A DNA stretch of 64,000 nt from Penium margaritaceum (lineage: Eukaryota; Streptophyta; Zygnematophyceae; Desmidiales; Peniaceae). Shown here piece after piece: positions 45,300-57,400 of the stretch. Location of the stretch: the NCBI GenBank assembly GCA_023375785.1, contig SZWC01006677.1, positions 56,360 through 120,359 on the forward strand, read 5' to 3'. The translations under genes and the position numbers were made by a program. Positions within the stretch are counted from its first letter, which is position 1, and each line of letters begins with the position of its first letter. The notes beneath the pieces are model-generated. The model was not told the origin of the DNA. It saw only the letters and a list, made by a program, of their open reading frames with translations, and did no database searches.

Positions 45300-45780
45300 G
45301 GCCTCCACCAAGTCATGCTTGTCCAGATTTCGAGAGTCTTGAAACCAAGAATCCACATAGTATTCCATCCGGATCCTGTTTACAAAACCATTGTAATGGA
45401 TAATCTCTCGTGGTGGTTGCTACAGAGGTGCAGGGGGATCTGGTGGTTGTACTGTTGCTGTTGTAATGGCCATAAAACACCCACTGACCTGCTTTGATTT
45501 CCACAAGCTGTCGGCTTAGTGGATCGGCCACATTGATGCATCCTGGCCGATACTCCCATGTGAACGAGAATCGACTCAAGTATTTGCTCCAACGCGCGTG
45601 TCGTCTTGATAGGTTCGGTTACGTTTGGAAAAAACACCAATGGATTATAGTCGGTCACGACTGTCACACCCCCTTCAGCACCCTTGAGGTAGCAATGCCA
45701 CATCTTGAAAGCGTGTACTACCGCAAGGAGTTCTTGATCCCTAGTCGTGTACCGCATTTCCGCGGGAATGAGCTTCCGGC
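45300..45780 (-). pseudogene. Element D RNase H region (fossil)
   Basis: RYTTRDQELLAVVHAFKMW, VVTDYNPLVFF and YRPGCINVADPLSRQ on the minus strand are Gypsy RNase H and connection motifs. Confidence 0.85.
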
Positions 45781-45859
45781 TCTCATACGCAACTGGGTGA
45801 CCGTTCTACATGAGGAAGGCTCCGAGTCCTACTACCGACGCATCACATCGAACCTCCCA

Positions 45860-46800
45860 TGGTTACGATGGATCCGGAAGAGCTAGGACGGGCGCCATGG
45901 ATAGGAGCTCTTTAACCTTAAGAAAAGCGTTCTTGCAATCTGGTGTCCATTCCCAACGCACGTCTTTTTGCGTGAGCCTGGTTAGCGGTGCTACCAGGGT
46001 CGAATACCCTTGCATAAACCGTCGAAAGTAGTTTGCAAGGCCAAGGAAAGACTGTATCTGCCCAACATTCTCGGGACGTGGCCAGTCCACAACGGCTTGG
46101 ACTTTTTGTGGGTCGACACGTATGTCGTCCTTGCCGACGAAGTGTCCAAGGTATTTGAGCTCATCTTGTGCAAACTTGCACTTGCTCACTTTCGCATAGA
46201 GCTTCTGTTCCCGAAGGATTTCGAAAACTTTGCGCAGATGTTCTATGTTCTCTTCCATTGATTTGGAGAAAACCAGGATGTCCTCCAAGTAAACCAAGAC
46301 AAACTATCCGAGTTGCTTGGCGAACATTCGGTTCATTTCTCCTTGGAAGGTTGCCGGGGCATTCGTAAGCCCGAAGCATAACACTTGGAACTGATAGTGT
46401 CCCATGTGTGTTTGAAACGCGGTTTTGGGCAAATCATCTTCCGTGATGCGGATTTGATGGTACCCTTGAGACAAATCCAAGGACAAAAACACTTTTGCGC
46501 CTTGGAGTTGGTCAAAAAGGTCCTCAATCCGCGGTAAGGGGAATCGATTTCTCACTGTCAGCTTGTTCAACTCCCGGTAATCCACGCACATGCGTAAATC
46601 ACCGTCCTTTTTGTTCACAAAAAGGATAAGTGCACCGTACGGCAAGCTACTTGGCTCGATCCAGTCCTTTGCAAGGTACTCTTTGATTTGGCGTTTGGCC
46701 TCTCGCCTTTCTACTGGACTAAGGCGATACATGGGTCTGAACGAAGGAGGCACCTCCGGTTGCAACGAAATCGTGTGGCCCATGTGTCTTTCTGGTGGAA
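45860..46800 (-). pseudogene. Element D reverse transcriptase (fossil)
   Basis: Motifs on the minus strand: [64 protein letters not shown], the catalytic-loop area with DILVFSKS, and SKCKFAQDELKYLGH. These are Ty3/Gypsy RT blocks in order. Confidence 0.92.
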
Positions 46801-47149
46801 GCCCAGCCGGTGGGTCTTGGAATACATCCGAGAACTCCGCCAATAGAGATCTGATCTCTTGTGGCATGTCTTCCGTCACGTCGTCCTCCACTTTCTGCAG
46901 GTGAGCCAAGAAGTATCGACAACCTTGTCGAATACGTCTCTTGACCTGCATTGCAGACAAGCTGGCATGGACTTTGAGTCGGGTCGGTGATGATTCCGTA
47001 TTCGGAATCAACATAAAGCGGCGTTGTCGTTATCGGAGGATCAAACACTTTGATTCAAAGCACATTAGTGCCTTGTTTTCACGGAGCCAGGGATTGCCTA
47101 GCACCGCGTCAAACGGGTCAAGAAGGTTGAGTACCTTCAACGTGACACT

Positions 47150-47420
47150 CTATGTTTACCCTTGAATACAAATTTTTGCTTTACAAGTATCGATCACGTG
47201 TACCGTACGGTTGTCACCGAAAACAACTGCACCATTGGATGGCTCGTACCTCAAGCCAACCTGTCGGGTAAAGCCAAGGCTAACAAAAGAGTCGTCCCCT
47301 CCAGTATCAGCAAGTACGTTCACGGGAGCACCAGCTAGGTGTCCTTTGAACTGCATCGTCATGTTGCCCCCACTCTTCCGAGTGAACAGACTCGATGACG
47401 GCAAGCCGAGTTTGTGATAA
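47150..47420 (-). pseudogene. Element D aspartic protease (fossil)
   Basis: NVLADTGGDDSFVSLGF carries the DTG-type active site of a retropepsin, followed by a strand-rich segment (GAVVFGDNRTVHVIDTC). It lies between gag and RT as expected. Confidence 0.82.
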
Positions 47421-47929
47421 ACACAGAATCTGTACGACAGGCAACGCAACTCCCATGATTCACCCACTCGAGTCCACATCTTGTGGGCACGTGTGAATTC
47501 GGCTAGCACCTTCCAATCTTTAAATTTGACTGGGTCAAAATTGTAGACTAAAGGTACTGCAAACGTGATTGAACTCATTGCTTTGAGGACGTTTGCTTCA
47601 ATCACTGTGTCACACAACTCTTGCACGATGGTCGGTGTCGCCACCACTAAGCATGTACGATCATGCATCTCGTCCGGAGATGCAAGGTTTAGTGGCCAAT
47701 GTCGGTCAGCAAGTGTAGAATGCGGTTCAACAAGAGGAGAAAAGACAACAGAGAAATTTGAACTCGTCAAAAACTCAAATTGTTTAACATCCTCATCTGA
47801 AAACATGAACCCACACTCATGATCCAGTTTCACCCCTGAGTGGTCCCCACTGACGTCACTCAGGGGTGGGGAAACCCCCCCCCACGGCCCTGTCCGTTAC
47901 CACGGCCTGGCCCATTGCCGCGACTGCGA

Positions 47930-49965
47930 CCCTATCCACGGCCCTGTCCGCGGCCTCCTGCTGCACCATCCCCACGAGGTGCTACGACTGTAACTAACGT
48001 CATAGCCTCTTGTCCACCCCCAGCAGCCTGAGGGCACTGAGCCCTAAAGTGGCCCGGTTGCATGTAGTTGTGGCAGAGCCCTTCGCGGAAGGATGTGTTG
48101 CAACGCTCACACACCGCCTGCAACTCGTCATTCTCGTGGCTGCGCTTGTTGTTGGAGCCCTTGTATCCACCAGCCTTCTTGGCTGGAGGGTTTGCAGGCT
48201 GCTTGCCCTTGGCCCCGCCTCGCTGTCCAGCTGACCCACCAGCTCCTGCAGCGTCCATGCGCATGTCGCGACCTTGGTGTGCACACGCGTTCGGCCGTGC
48301 ATCAGAGTAGTGTTTCGGGTTCGCCGAATACACTTTGCTCATGTAGTCGTGCAACGCCCTCCAGCTTGTCCAAGCTTGGCCTGTGGATGTCGTGGTGGTC
48401 TTGTCCTTCAGCTTCTTATTGGCAAGACCATCACGCAAGTACTCTAGCAGCATGCACTCCGGGTACTTGAAGGTCTGAGTCCCATCACCCTCCGTGAAGC
48501 TTCCGGCTTCCTCCACAAGTGCGGCAAAGTCGCTCAAGTAGGATTTGAGTGAGCTGCCCAGCTGCCTGAAGTCCTTGATCTTGTGGAAAGCGCGCTGCGC
48601 CTCCTCACGTTGGGTGCACTTCTTGTGCATGATCGCGCAGAAGGCCTCCCACGGCATGGGCTGCCACTTGAGGTGCGGCTGCTATGCAGTCCACTCCTTG
48701 ACCACATACTTGAAGAGTTTGTCTTTAAGTCGCGTCGTGGTAAGGTCGCCCCACTGGCTGAGTGGAGCCTTGTGGACACGTAGAATGTGCTCCATTCGGT
48801 TAAGCCTGTCGATCAGCTTCACGCCCTTTCAGAAGATCTCCACACTGTGAAGGAGGGACGTGTTCATGACCGACCCCGAAGTCGTTGAGGTAGGCAAGTC
48901 GTCGCTGCCACCAGCAGTGGCATCTGCAGCTGCGGCACGCTGTGCTTGCTGCTGCATTTGCACCTAGGTCACTCTCTGCAACGCCTTGTCGAGGTCGTTG
49001 CATCGGCGGCTTGCCTCATGGGCGGCCAGGCGCTGCAGCTGGTGATCACAGTCAAGGTCCGTGATGCTCTACTCGACGTGGGCTAGTAGGTTGGCGAACG
49101 CGAACTTGAGCTCTGATGTCGTCAGAGCATCAGCGATAGCCTCTAGGGCCTCGCGTTGTCTATGCACCCTTACCCACTGCAAGAGGGTACGGTTCGCGTA
49201 CATGCCTCCAAGAAGTCCCACCTTTCGAAGGAGACTGTTGTTGGCGACGACGCTTGAGTGGGCGTTGCCTTGCCCCGTTGCGACCGCATCGTAGGAAGGG
49301 GAGTCCGACCCATTCCTCCGAGTGGTGACGTATCCCCACCATCGGTGGTGATCCTGAGTTGTCCTGCTGCCTCAACAGCAAACTTTGTGAGCCTACGACG
49401 GTCCTCACAAATTGCCTTCGCGGTGTCGTCGTCCGGCTCGTTCTTGCGGGAACTTCCCGTGTGACCGCTTTCAGCGCCCTTGCTGCTCTTGGCAGTCTCG
49501 CTGCCATCGACAACATCAGGCGATGCGGCAAGTGTCTTATCCTTCTCGAGCAATCGGCTCGAGTTCGCCACACAACGATGACGATGGTCGCGTTCCTTGT
49601 CGCCTTCACCATCGTCGGCGTCGTGCTCTTTGTCGGGGTCCCTCTCTAGGAGATCCTCCTCCATTGGGTCGTCCGTCGCGTGGGGGTCGCCCACATGCGC
49701 GTCGACGTGCTCGTCGAGCACTTTTTTGGCCTCCGTACGCTTCTCGGTGTCGCCGAGGTTAGCGTCGGTTGCCTTAGGCGGTGCAGTGGCCTTAGGCAGT
49801 ACGGTTGCCTTAGGCGGCACGGTTGCCTTCGGCGGTACGGTTGCCTTTGGATTGGCAACCGTGCTCGCGGCGGCGGCTCCCAAAATTGGAGTCCGCCGAG
49901 AGCTCGTGGTGAGGCCGTCACCACCTTGCCCTTATTTGTCTTGGACTGTCCGTCACTTGCCATCT
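47930..49965 (-). pseudogene. Element D gag (fossil)
   Basis: The likely start is MASDGQSKTNKGKVV at 49963. The N-terminal part is acidic and charged (DDGEGDKERDHRHR) and contains a PPKATV repeat. The capsid-like middle (MPWEAFCAIMHKKCTQREEA, FRQLGSSLKSYLSDFAALVE) and a Gly/Ala/Lys-rich tail with a zinc-knuckle-like segment near HNYMQPGHFRAQC follow. Relict F has a recognisable older version. Confidence 0.75.
49768..49857. repeat. 18-bp tandem repeat in D gag (5 units)
   Basis: Five equal 18-bp units (plus strand GTTGCCTTAGGCGGTACG-like) encode PPKATV on the minus strand. Confidence 0.9.
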
Positions 49966-50820
49966 CATCGTTCGTGCAACTAGCACGTGAAGGTCGTTGT
50001 GAGGATCACCCCACAACTCACAAGGAGGAATCGCCTCCTCCAATCTAGCTCTCACAATCGGTGAGGCAATTTCAATTTAAAATTCTATTTTCCTAGGCCG
50101 CCATGTCGGCACAAGGTCGTGGGTTTAGAAACTAGTTTTCCTAAGTCGTGACTCACGGCACTTGGTAGCAACTAGGATTTAGGAAAACAGAAATTAACAA
50201 TACAAGGGAGTAACAAGAAGTGTGAGTACCGCTCACAAAACTAGGAAAAAGAGTAAGAACACAAGCAAGTACAAGGTCAAGAGCAAAAAGACTGCATTTC
50301 TTCTTGTCTTCTTGTCTTCTTGTCTTCTGGTCTTCCTTGGTCTCTTCTTGCGTCTTCTTGGCACGTCTCGCGCCCCTTGGCGGCGTCCTCCTTGAGCCAG
50401 CGGCGTTGGGGGAGCCGCCAAAAGTCCCCAAGGTGTAGTCCTCCCTCTTTTTAGAGCTTCATCAAGCTTTGAGAGCCCCTGGCCTTGGGATGAAGTGCTG
50501 TCCCAATTTCTTGGTTGAAGGAGGGAGGGAGGGAACCTTGAAGAGAGGGGAAAACTTGGTGGTTTGGGGGTGGGCACTCCCCACCCCATCCCAAAAAATC
50601 CCCTAAGGTCCCTTGGAGGTGAGGAGAGGCTGTGGAGAAGAAGCCCCAAAAAATAGAGCTCCTCTCTAGCTTCCTAACGCACTTTACGGTGCTTCAAACG
50701 GTGAATCGTAGATGCCGTAGTCCCTTCTGGTGTTTCTGCTGCTGCTTGCAGCTGCCGGTGGCATTTCATCTATGTCGTAGCCACCGTTTCCGTCGAACTC
50801 TTTGTCGTGAGGGTCGTCTA
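49966..50820 (-). other. Element D 5' leader
   Basis: The stretch between PBS and gag has a TTCTTGTC 8-bp repeat at 50301-50332 and mixed short frames. No extra domain was seen. Confidence 0.6.
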
Positions 50821-50832
50821 GCTCTGATACCA
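50821..50832 (-). other. Element D primer-binding site
   Basis: TGGTATCAGAGC is read on the minus strand one base after the 5' LTR and matches the initiator-Met PBS exactly. Confidence 0.9.
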
Positions 50833-50833
50833 C

Positions 50834-51533
50834 TGTAACGTGTTGAGTCTCTAGCTCCTGCTCTGAAGTCGTCGTCTGAGTTCGCAGAATGGCGTTCTCA
50901 GTCCGCGTCAGGGGTTTACCCCCTTTGCAGGACTTAGGGGCAATCATCATCAACGACCCAGAGCAGGGAGACTCGAATATTTCGAGTCTCTGGAGGCCCA
51001 TATCCGTTTTTAACCAAACCCCTGGTTTTGGGACCCAAACCGGGGGTTTTTACCTTGAACTTGTGTGTTCGCACGAGTTATTTTGTTTACTTTACATCAA
51101 AGTTTGTCGTAAACAGACTTCGATTTACGTTTTGCCGTTCTGGCGCAAAATCGTCGCGTGCGAGGCACGCTGGCGATTTCGCGCCAGCTCTCTCTCCTCA
51201 CCCTCGGTACCCCAATCCCTTGTCCTTGCTTTGCTGGTTTGCAAGGAGGGCAAGGGGGGGGCGAGGGCACGAGGCCACGAGGCCTTGCCCTTGAGGCCCT
51301 CGTGGCCCCTCAGCCGCCGATCGGGCTGAGGCCGCGATCTGTGGCTGGCGACTGGCCGGCCGATGGCCGGCCGGTCGCTTGGCCGGCCGCCAGCCGTCCA
51401 GCCGGCCGGCAGTGAGCTGGCCGGCGGCCAGCAAAGTGCTGGCCTCCGGCCAGCCCTCGCTGACGTGAGGGGTGGTGCGAAACCACCCCTCGCTTCAGCG
51501 AGGAGGGAGGGCCGAAACGGCCCTCCTGCTAGA
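50834..51533 (-). repeat. Element D 5' LTR
   Basis: This is the 700-bp partner of 42909-43649, with PBS on its inner side and GCATG on its outer side. Confidence 0.92.
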
Positions 51534-51907
51534 GCATGTCCAACAAATTTTCATTGACGCATGCATCACCCTCTCACTCACTTTCCCCATCCATCTTCCG
51601 CGTCCGCTCTTGATGGTTAGGAGGGAGAGTGAAGGCGACAGCACAAGGCTGTGAGCCTCACCCACAAGGCACTCATGGCCTCTCAGTTACTGATAGAACT
51701 ACCAGCTCGATCGGTGGCCTGTGGCTTGCCGGTGGGTGGCCGGCCGGTCACTCGACTGGCTACCAGCCACACAACTGGTCGGCCACCAGCCAGCCAGTGG
51801 CGTGCAAGTGGCTGGCCACCGCCCAACCCTTGCAATAGCAATGGGTGGTTGTGAACCACCCCCTTGCTATTGTGAGGTGGGAGGGCCAAACCGGCCTTCC
51901 CGCTACA
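51534..51907 (-). repeat. Element J 3' LTR, right part
   Basis: It aligns with the outer half of the D LTR; shared blocks include GTGGCCGGCCGGTC-type palindromes and GGAGGGCCAAACCGGCC. Confidence 0.75.
51828..51879 (-). repeat. Stem-loop near the outer end of the J LTR
   Basis: CAATAGCAA...GGGTGGTT pairs with AACCACCC...TTGCTATTG around a GTG loop. Position matches the D hairpin, but the outer stem sequence differs on both arms. Confidence 0.8.
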
Positions 51908-52654
51908 TTCCATCCCACTTATTATGAACCGTCCCGGTTCATGACCAACAAGTAGGAGGGCCCAACAGTGTCAACATTGTGAAAGAAAATGGTTGATTTC
52001 AACACAAGCTAAACATGAACATGTACATGGCACTTGGACCTAAGCTACAGCTTGTTGGACAGCATATAGCCACCTCCCCCCTCACGAATGGAGCATCCGC
52101 ACAACAACCATGTTAGATTTCCTCAACCTCGTGTGATCGTTTTCCACGAATCCTAGCTAGCGATAAAAGTTTTCACAGTTTCTACGTTCAAGTGGCATTG
52201 ATCTGTACGAGCTGCCAGCTTGTTCCAGTACGTGTTCACCAACCCCGTGGAAAAGCAAGATTCAAGCTCTTGTGAGATATGTTCAAGCCTACAACTCGCC
52301 CGATGAACAAGGCATTCCCTAACAACCCACGACCATAGTGTACGCTCTTGATGCTTCTATAGGCGAAGGACATCGTTTTTATCGCTGGCAGCAAGGTCTA
52401 CGTATGGTGGCTGAACAGTTCCTTCTGCCATGTATTCAGTGGGCAGGCTCACATGAAACATATCGTGTATCTTTATACTTGACGAAAGCAACAACCGGTA
52501 TGCCATTGGCAAGATGCATGCAATAACATGAATGGCCCAATCCACTTCCATGATGTTTTTCACGTCTCTGGTGATTTCAGCTAAAGGTTCTTAGTGCTAA
52601 GCAACACCATGTCATGGATGTTAAACGAGACCTTGTAGTGACTTTTTCCAACAT

Positions 52655-52693
52655 GTGGGAGGGATTTTCTGCCCGGACCAGCTTAAAAACCAA
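52655..52693 (+). repeat. Second copy of the 24309-24345 sequence, inside J
   Basis: It replaces the stretch that in D encodes part of the integrase C-terminal region, so it appears to be a short insertion or conversion tract. Confidence 0.65.
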
Positions 52694-53672
52694 GTCGCTT
52701 GAGGGTGACCCTTTGCCTCCTGCAACACGTACTCTATGCACTCAAAAAGGCTTGAGCATAAGGAAGCTATCCTTTTCTACTCCCAATCTTCACGAAGGAA
52801 GAAGAAATCACTGGATACTGATGATTGTTCAACACAAACAAAATGGACTCGTTCATCGAGTTACTCATTGCAAACTCAGCCAGTGCTGGGAATATGTCCC
52901 AGTAATTCATGGAAGGGTCCATGTATATGCAGATCATCTTCTTCAGAGGTCGATTCATGCTCTTTGCATTTCTTTCGGTTTTAGGATGAAATCCTTTCAA
53001 CTGTTGAAACTTGCTGCGAAAGTAGAAGTACATCTTTTGCTGGAAAATACTAGTAAAGGTTCTGTCTTGATAAGAGATAGTACTCAACGGCAAGCCGTGG
53101 TACTTCACGCCATCCTTGGAGAAGAGAAAAACGGTCTCCTCTGTGTTCACATTAGTGGTTTTAGGAATGAAATGTGTCATCTTTGCAAGAATATCCACAA
53201 CCTCTACTATTGTATTGTGGCCACAAGCAGTTTTTGGAAGACCAGTAATAATGTCCACGTTGCCGTAATCCCATGGAGTCCCAAGTAGGGGAATTTGTTT
53301 GAGGAGTCTAGTAAGATCATTGATACTAGCGTTGTTCCAAAGACGTAGATTACAAGTCATGCAATACTTACAGGAATTGACACTCCATCTTGACCACCGA
53401 TAGTGATCCAAGAGTGCTTGTTTGGTCTTCCTAGGTTTCATGTTAACTGCCACCGACGGGTCGCGGAGCGTACAGATTATCTTTGCGCAAAGGTCTTCCA
53501 ATTCCAATACAACAACTTGTTCTCCATGCCAATAGATTCCCGCAGCCTCAACCAATCCGTACTTGTTCAGATTGCAAGGCTTGAAACTAAAGATCCATAT
53601 AGTATTCCATCTCGATCTTGTTAAGAAAACTGTTGTACTGGATAATCTCTCGAGTTGGTTGCCGCATAGGTT

Positions 53673-53990
53673 GGTTCCAGATGTCCATGGAAGAACGTGT
53701 TGCTCACATCCATTTGATGTAGCTCCTAGTTGTGCTTGAACAGTGTGAAAGCTCTGTTCTTGAATGCCTATTTGGTGAAACCCACACCCTCAACCTGTGA
53801 GAACGAATTCATGGTCAAGCGGGCCTCAACTTTATGATGTACACCGTCAGAATTCACCTAATTGTAAAAGATCCACTTGGCCTATACAGTTTCCCGTCTT
53901 GGTGGGAGGCCGACAAGCTCATAGTCATCATGCTCATGGATGGCTCTTAGCTCATCCTCACAAGCAACTCACCATAGTTTGCATCATCAG
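53673..53990 (-). pseudogene. Element K reverse transcriptase remnant
   Basis: Nucleotide order and wording follow element C at 26750-27080 (QMDV-type block, then KARL-type and ARWVL-type blocks), all decayed. Confidence 0.6.
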
Positions 53991-54491
53991 CCAAGACCAT
54001 CTCCTCCAATGTGCTTGGATCAAGCGCCGTCAAGGGAGAGTTTTGGATGGCCAAAACAGATGCCACTATACTCATTCTGACCACGACAATATCAGCTACA
54101 ACGTTGCAAGCAACCAAGAATTCATGGGAGACCAATTCGTGGCCGACATGATACATTGGGTTTACCTCAATGCATTCTACCTGGGGACGCATGCCAAGGG
54201 CCTTTGTATCACGCTTACCACCTCAACACTACGAAAAGGGTGTCCGGGTGCCTAGTCATCTACCCACTCAACTCTAGAGGCCAGTGATCAAGGATGACAA
54301 CCAGAATCGTGGGAGTAGCCCACTATCGATGTGCTCATCTCGGGCTGTGGAGCAGTTGGCTTGGCCACAGTTGCTGTTATTGGCGACTCATAGGGAAAGA
54401 GAGAGGGTGCAATTGTAGAAGGCACATGGACAGGAACTGGTTTTTATGGGGTAGCCGGCTTGTACAAAGGAGAAAAAAGTCTAGGAACAAG

Positions 54492-54671
54492 ACCAGGTGT
54501 TCAGAGTAGGACTGCCATTGGCAATGGATCAGGTGTGCCCAAGGGGAGTGACACATGCACGGGATCAGGTTTGCGCGAAGGGACTAACACAAGGGCGTGA
54601 TCAGGTGTGCTTGGGGGGGCTGACCCTGGTAAGAGATCAGGTGCATCGATAGGGATCAACGAGGCCACTGG
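54492..54671. repeat. 36-bp tandem repeat in the integrase-RT linker of element K (5 units)
   Basis: ATCAGGTGTGC-like starts recur at 54492, 54528, 54564, 54600 and 54636, exactly 36 bp apart. The minus strand reads as 12-residue units such as TPDPLPMAVL and TPDHALVLVP. Confidence 0.85.
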
Positions 54672-54829
54672 ACCCATAGCCAAGACAACCGAATCGTCAT
54701 CAACCAAAGACGCGACCACAGGTGGGGAGGTCTCAGCTCTAGACTCCCCCATCCGTCAAGATTCCAAATAGGTAAGAATGTGGTCGGTGGCTTGTGATGA
54801 GATGCAGGACATATCACAGTAGGCGAGAG

Positions 54830-55530
54830 CTAAAAACAAGAGGGCATCTCAAGACTCGACAATAAGGTGATGAGCGGGGTTTCAAAAGCTCCAAGCCTTT
54901 GTTTTTGGGAAAATGGTGAGGAAGGCAAACATGCCACCCCAAGGTGAGACCTTGGACCCCTACTGGTCCTTGGTGTACTGAATATAGGTTGGGAACCCCC
55001 AAACCTGAGGAAGAGGAAGATCGGCGCGATGGCCAAACCACAACTCATACAACGTGAGGTGGTTTGGAAGAGGCAATGTGCTACATGTGGTTCCAGTCTC
55101 ACGTCATGTAGGAGAAGACCTTAAAAGTAACGAATCAAGAAGACTGCGTTGAGACCGCATGGCATGATTAATATCCTCAGCGGTGTACTTTGATTAGTGC
55201 TCATACTCATTGTTCTCTTGTGGCATGGGAAGGACAAAGAGCCTGTGGAAAACAATAGGTCCAGCGAAGAATGTGTCCATCTTGCCAAGAAACTCCCATT
55301 CACGATCAGAACAAAATGTGTGGAGGGTGTGACAAAATAGGCCCACAACAATCACGAACCACAGATCGACCGCCAAGGCAGTATCACTATGTTGGTAGAG
55401 GTTATACACCCACCACATCCAGATGAAGTTACGAGTCAAGATGAGAACGTATCGAACCCAATTGGAGAGCGCTTGGACTTTGAGGGGACCGAGAAGGTCC
55501 AAGAGGACCAACTCTTGTGGATGCATTGCT
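54830..55530 (-). pseudogene. Element K integrase remnant
   Basis: LVLLDLLGPLKVQALSNWVR, WWVYNLYQHSDTALAVD, FCSDREWEFLGKMD and PMPQENNEYEH follow the Copia core, and a C-terminal VWGFPTYIQYTK segment lies near 54980. Confidence 0.75.
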
Positions 55531-56070
55531 CAGTAAGAGGAGGCAGAGTAAGTGTAGTGATGCATCTCACCGTGGGGGTAGATGAGGCAATCATTCTTAG
55601 GCGGCTTCCGAGGGCTGGTTGTACTCGGATGAGCTCAAACATAGTTCTTGAGTTGTCATGGCAAAGGCAATGATGTAGCAATCGTGGATGCTCGGGTAAG
55701 GAAACACCAGTGAAAAACACAAACAAGGATAGGGAGGAAAGGAAAGAGTCAGAGGGAGTACAACACAACACACGATGTAAATCATCCATAACTAAGGCAC
55801 AAAGAACAATGGCACAAGTGTCACAAACAGTCACTATGGTAGAGTTAGCAGAGTGAAAAATAGAAAGACCCAACATGCTGCATGCACAAACAGAGATCAA
55901 GCTGAGCTCAAGACCAGGTACAAAGAGCGCACTGGAAATGTATAAAGGCGATACACACCGCATGAATCCAACTCCAAGAAAATGCAAGGACTGGCTAGAT
56001 CCCATGCAAGCAAACGAAACAGACGTAACGGGGTCGCCAGCCACAAGCTTACTACTACAGAAGGTCATGT
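55530..56070 (-). pseudogene. Element K protease/pre-integrase remnant
   Basis: ALFVPGLELSLISVCACSML matches the segment after the Copia protease in B and C (LGLELSLLSV, ALELSVLSV). RLLHHCLCH resembles the pre-integrase finger. Confidence 0.6.
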
Positions 56071-56399
56071 GATGTACGTCACTGGAGTTGATGATTCAGA
56101 TACCACTCACCTCGTAAACTATCATTGACACTAAACAGGCCACGGAATAAAACACCTCTTTTGGACACAAAGGAAAGGACTCAGAACAACAAAAAACAGC
56201 ACAAATCAGTGATTCGTCAAGCCAGGCGGTGCTGTCGCGTCCATCCTCATAACAACCTGACAGTGCTCCCCACTTGGATCATCATGTGTATCAAAGAAAG
56301 TAGGAAAAACTTTCTCTGTAACACCCGACTGTGATGACACACTTGTACATCCCTAAATGTGAAGCACAATAGCTGATGAAGCTCGGCAATGATGCAATC

Positions 56400-57361
56400 A
56401 TGGGGGTCCTCATCACCGCTACTGCCTGTGGAAATGGAGGCCTCTATTGTGGTCGCGACACGACCTGCCATGTATCCCCAGAAGACATCCATTGCATGTG
56501 TGCCACGTGGAGGCCAAATGTGATCCTGGTCTAGTCAAGAGACCACTAGCATTCCGGATAGTGGTGAGCGTCTTTGCGATTTTAATAATGGGCATACTAT
56601 CCACTCTACTATCCACTGGCTGCTGCTTCTGTTGCCTCTTGTTGTGTATGTTTTTCCCCTTCTTCTCCTGTGTAATTTCTGTAATGCTCCGAGTCTAGCT
56701 GCTTGGGATAGAAGGAGAGGAGGGGGAAGCAGGGGATGTAAGGTTGGATAGAGGTGTCCGAGGTGTCGCAGTCACTACTACAACATGTAGGCTCTACTAA
56801 TGCGCGATGGGTATCTCGTGTACCAATGTTGGTTGAAGGAATAGACAATGGGTCCAAGAGAGCATAAGGAGGGACTCGGAATACGTGAACAGAGCAATAG
56901 GGTCAAAACCTAAGAAAACATTCATGTGTTCCAACGAGTGTCCAGAGTTGCATTACACCACCAATCTCGAGGCACATGTAGATGCACATTGCGCATCGCC
57001 AGTAGTCAGCTGCGAGCTCCATGGGACCTTGATAGAGGCATTGGAACTCGTACAACCAGGCTGCCCTTATCGTGTGGGTATCTGTAACAAGCAGTGTCAA
57101 GGCCATCTCCCAGTCTTGACGTGGGTCCCTCCAGTCCCGATCCCTGCCATGCCTAAGCATGGGCAAAAGTGAACTAGAGTCTCCTACGGCATGGCATAGA
57201 GAAGACCGAGCATCGCTCTCAATTTTGTCTGGACCTGGCGGCAATCTGATACTGGATTTAGCAGTAGGGCCTAACGCCCTCCACGTTAGCTCACACTTAA
57301 AAGAAAACCTCCAATGAGTCAAAGCCTGCATCGCTATCATAGTGGGGTGGAGGCATCTCAA
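56400..57361 (-). pseudogene. Possible gag remnant of element K
   Basis: A frame reading DWRDPRQDWEMALTLLV...YEFQCLYQGPMELAADYWRC has the helical look of a gag capsid and is in the expected place upstream of protease. No knuckle was seen, so the assignment rests on position. Confidence 0.35.
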
Positions 57362-57400
57362 GGTCCTTTGATTGTCACTCCATGGGGAAGGCTACCCCAA

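Larger units (their letters stand above)
42909..51533 (-). mobile_element. Element D: Ty3/Gypsy chromovirus, near full-length fossil
   Basis: LTRs at 42909-43649 and 50834-51533 are flanked by GCATG at 42904-42908 and 51534-51538, a clear 5-bp target duplication. On the minus strand follow a PBS, leader, gag, protease, RT, RNase H, integrase, chromodomain and polypurine tract. A sample of the two LTRs differs at about 13 of 172 positions, mostly transitions, so it is moderately young. It looks structurally whole with several breaks in its coding part. It is inserted into an LTR of older relative J. Confidence 0.95.
51534..53672 (-). mobile_element. Element J: older Ty3/Gypsy relative of D (LTR remainder and integrase end)
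   Basis: 51534-51907 completes the LTR begun at 42608-42908. A polypurine-like tract (AGTGGGATGGAA) follows at about 51919-51908, then sequence colinear with D's 43650-45430, including NKASINDLTRLL, KMTHFIPKTT and HGLPLSTISYQDR integrase blocks. It is heavily broken. The PBS, gag and RT part is missing from the window, replaced by Copia relict K. Confidence 0.82.
53673..57400 (-). mobile_element. Element K: Ty1/Copia relict
   Basis: On the minus strand, from high to low coordinate: a possible gag area (56400-57360), protease/pre-integrase (55530-56070), integrase (54830-55530), a repeat-bearing linker (54490-54760) and RT (53673-53990, colinear with element C's RT). No LTR was found at either end. 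It is heavily broken. Confidence 0.72.
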
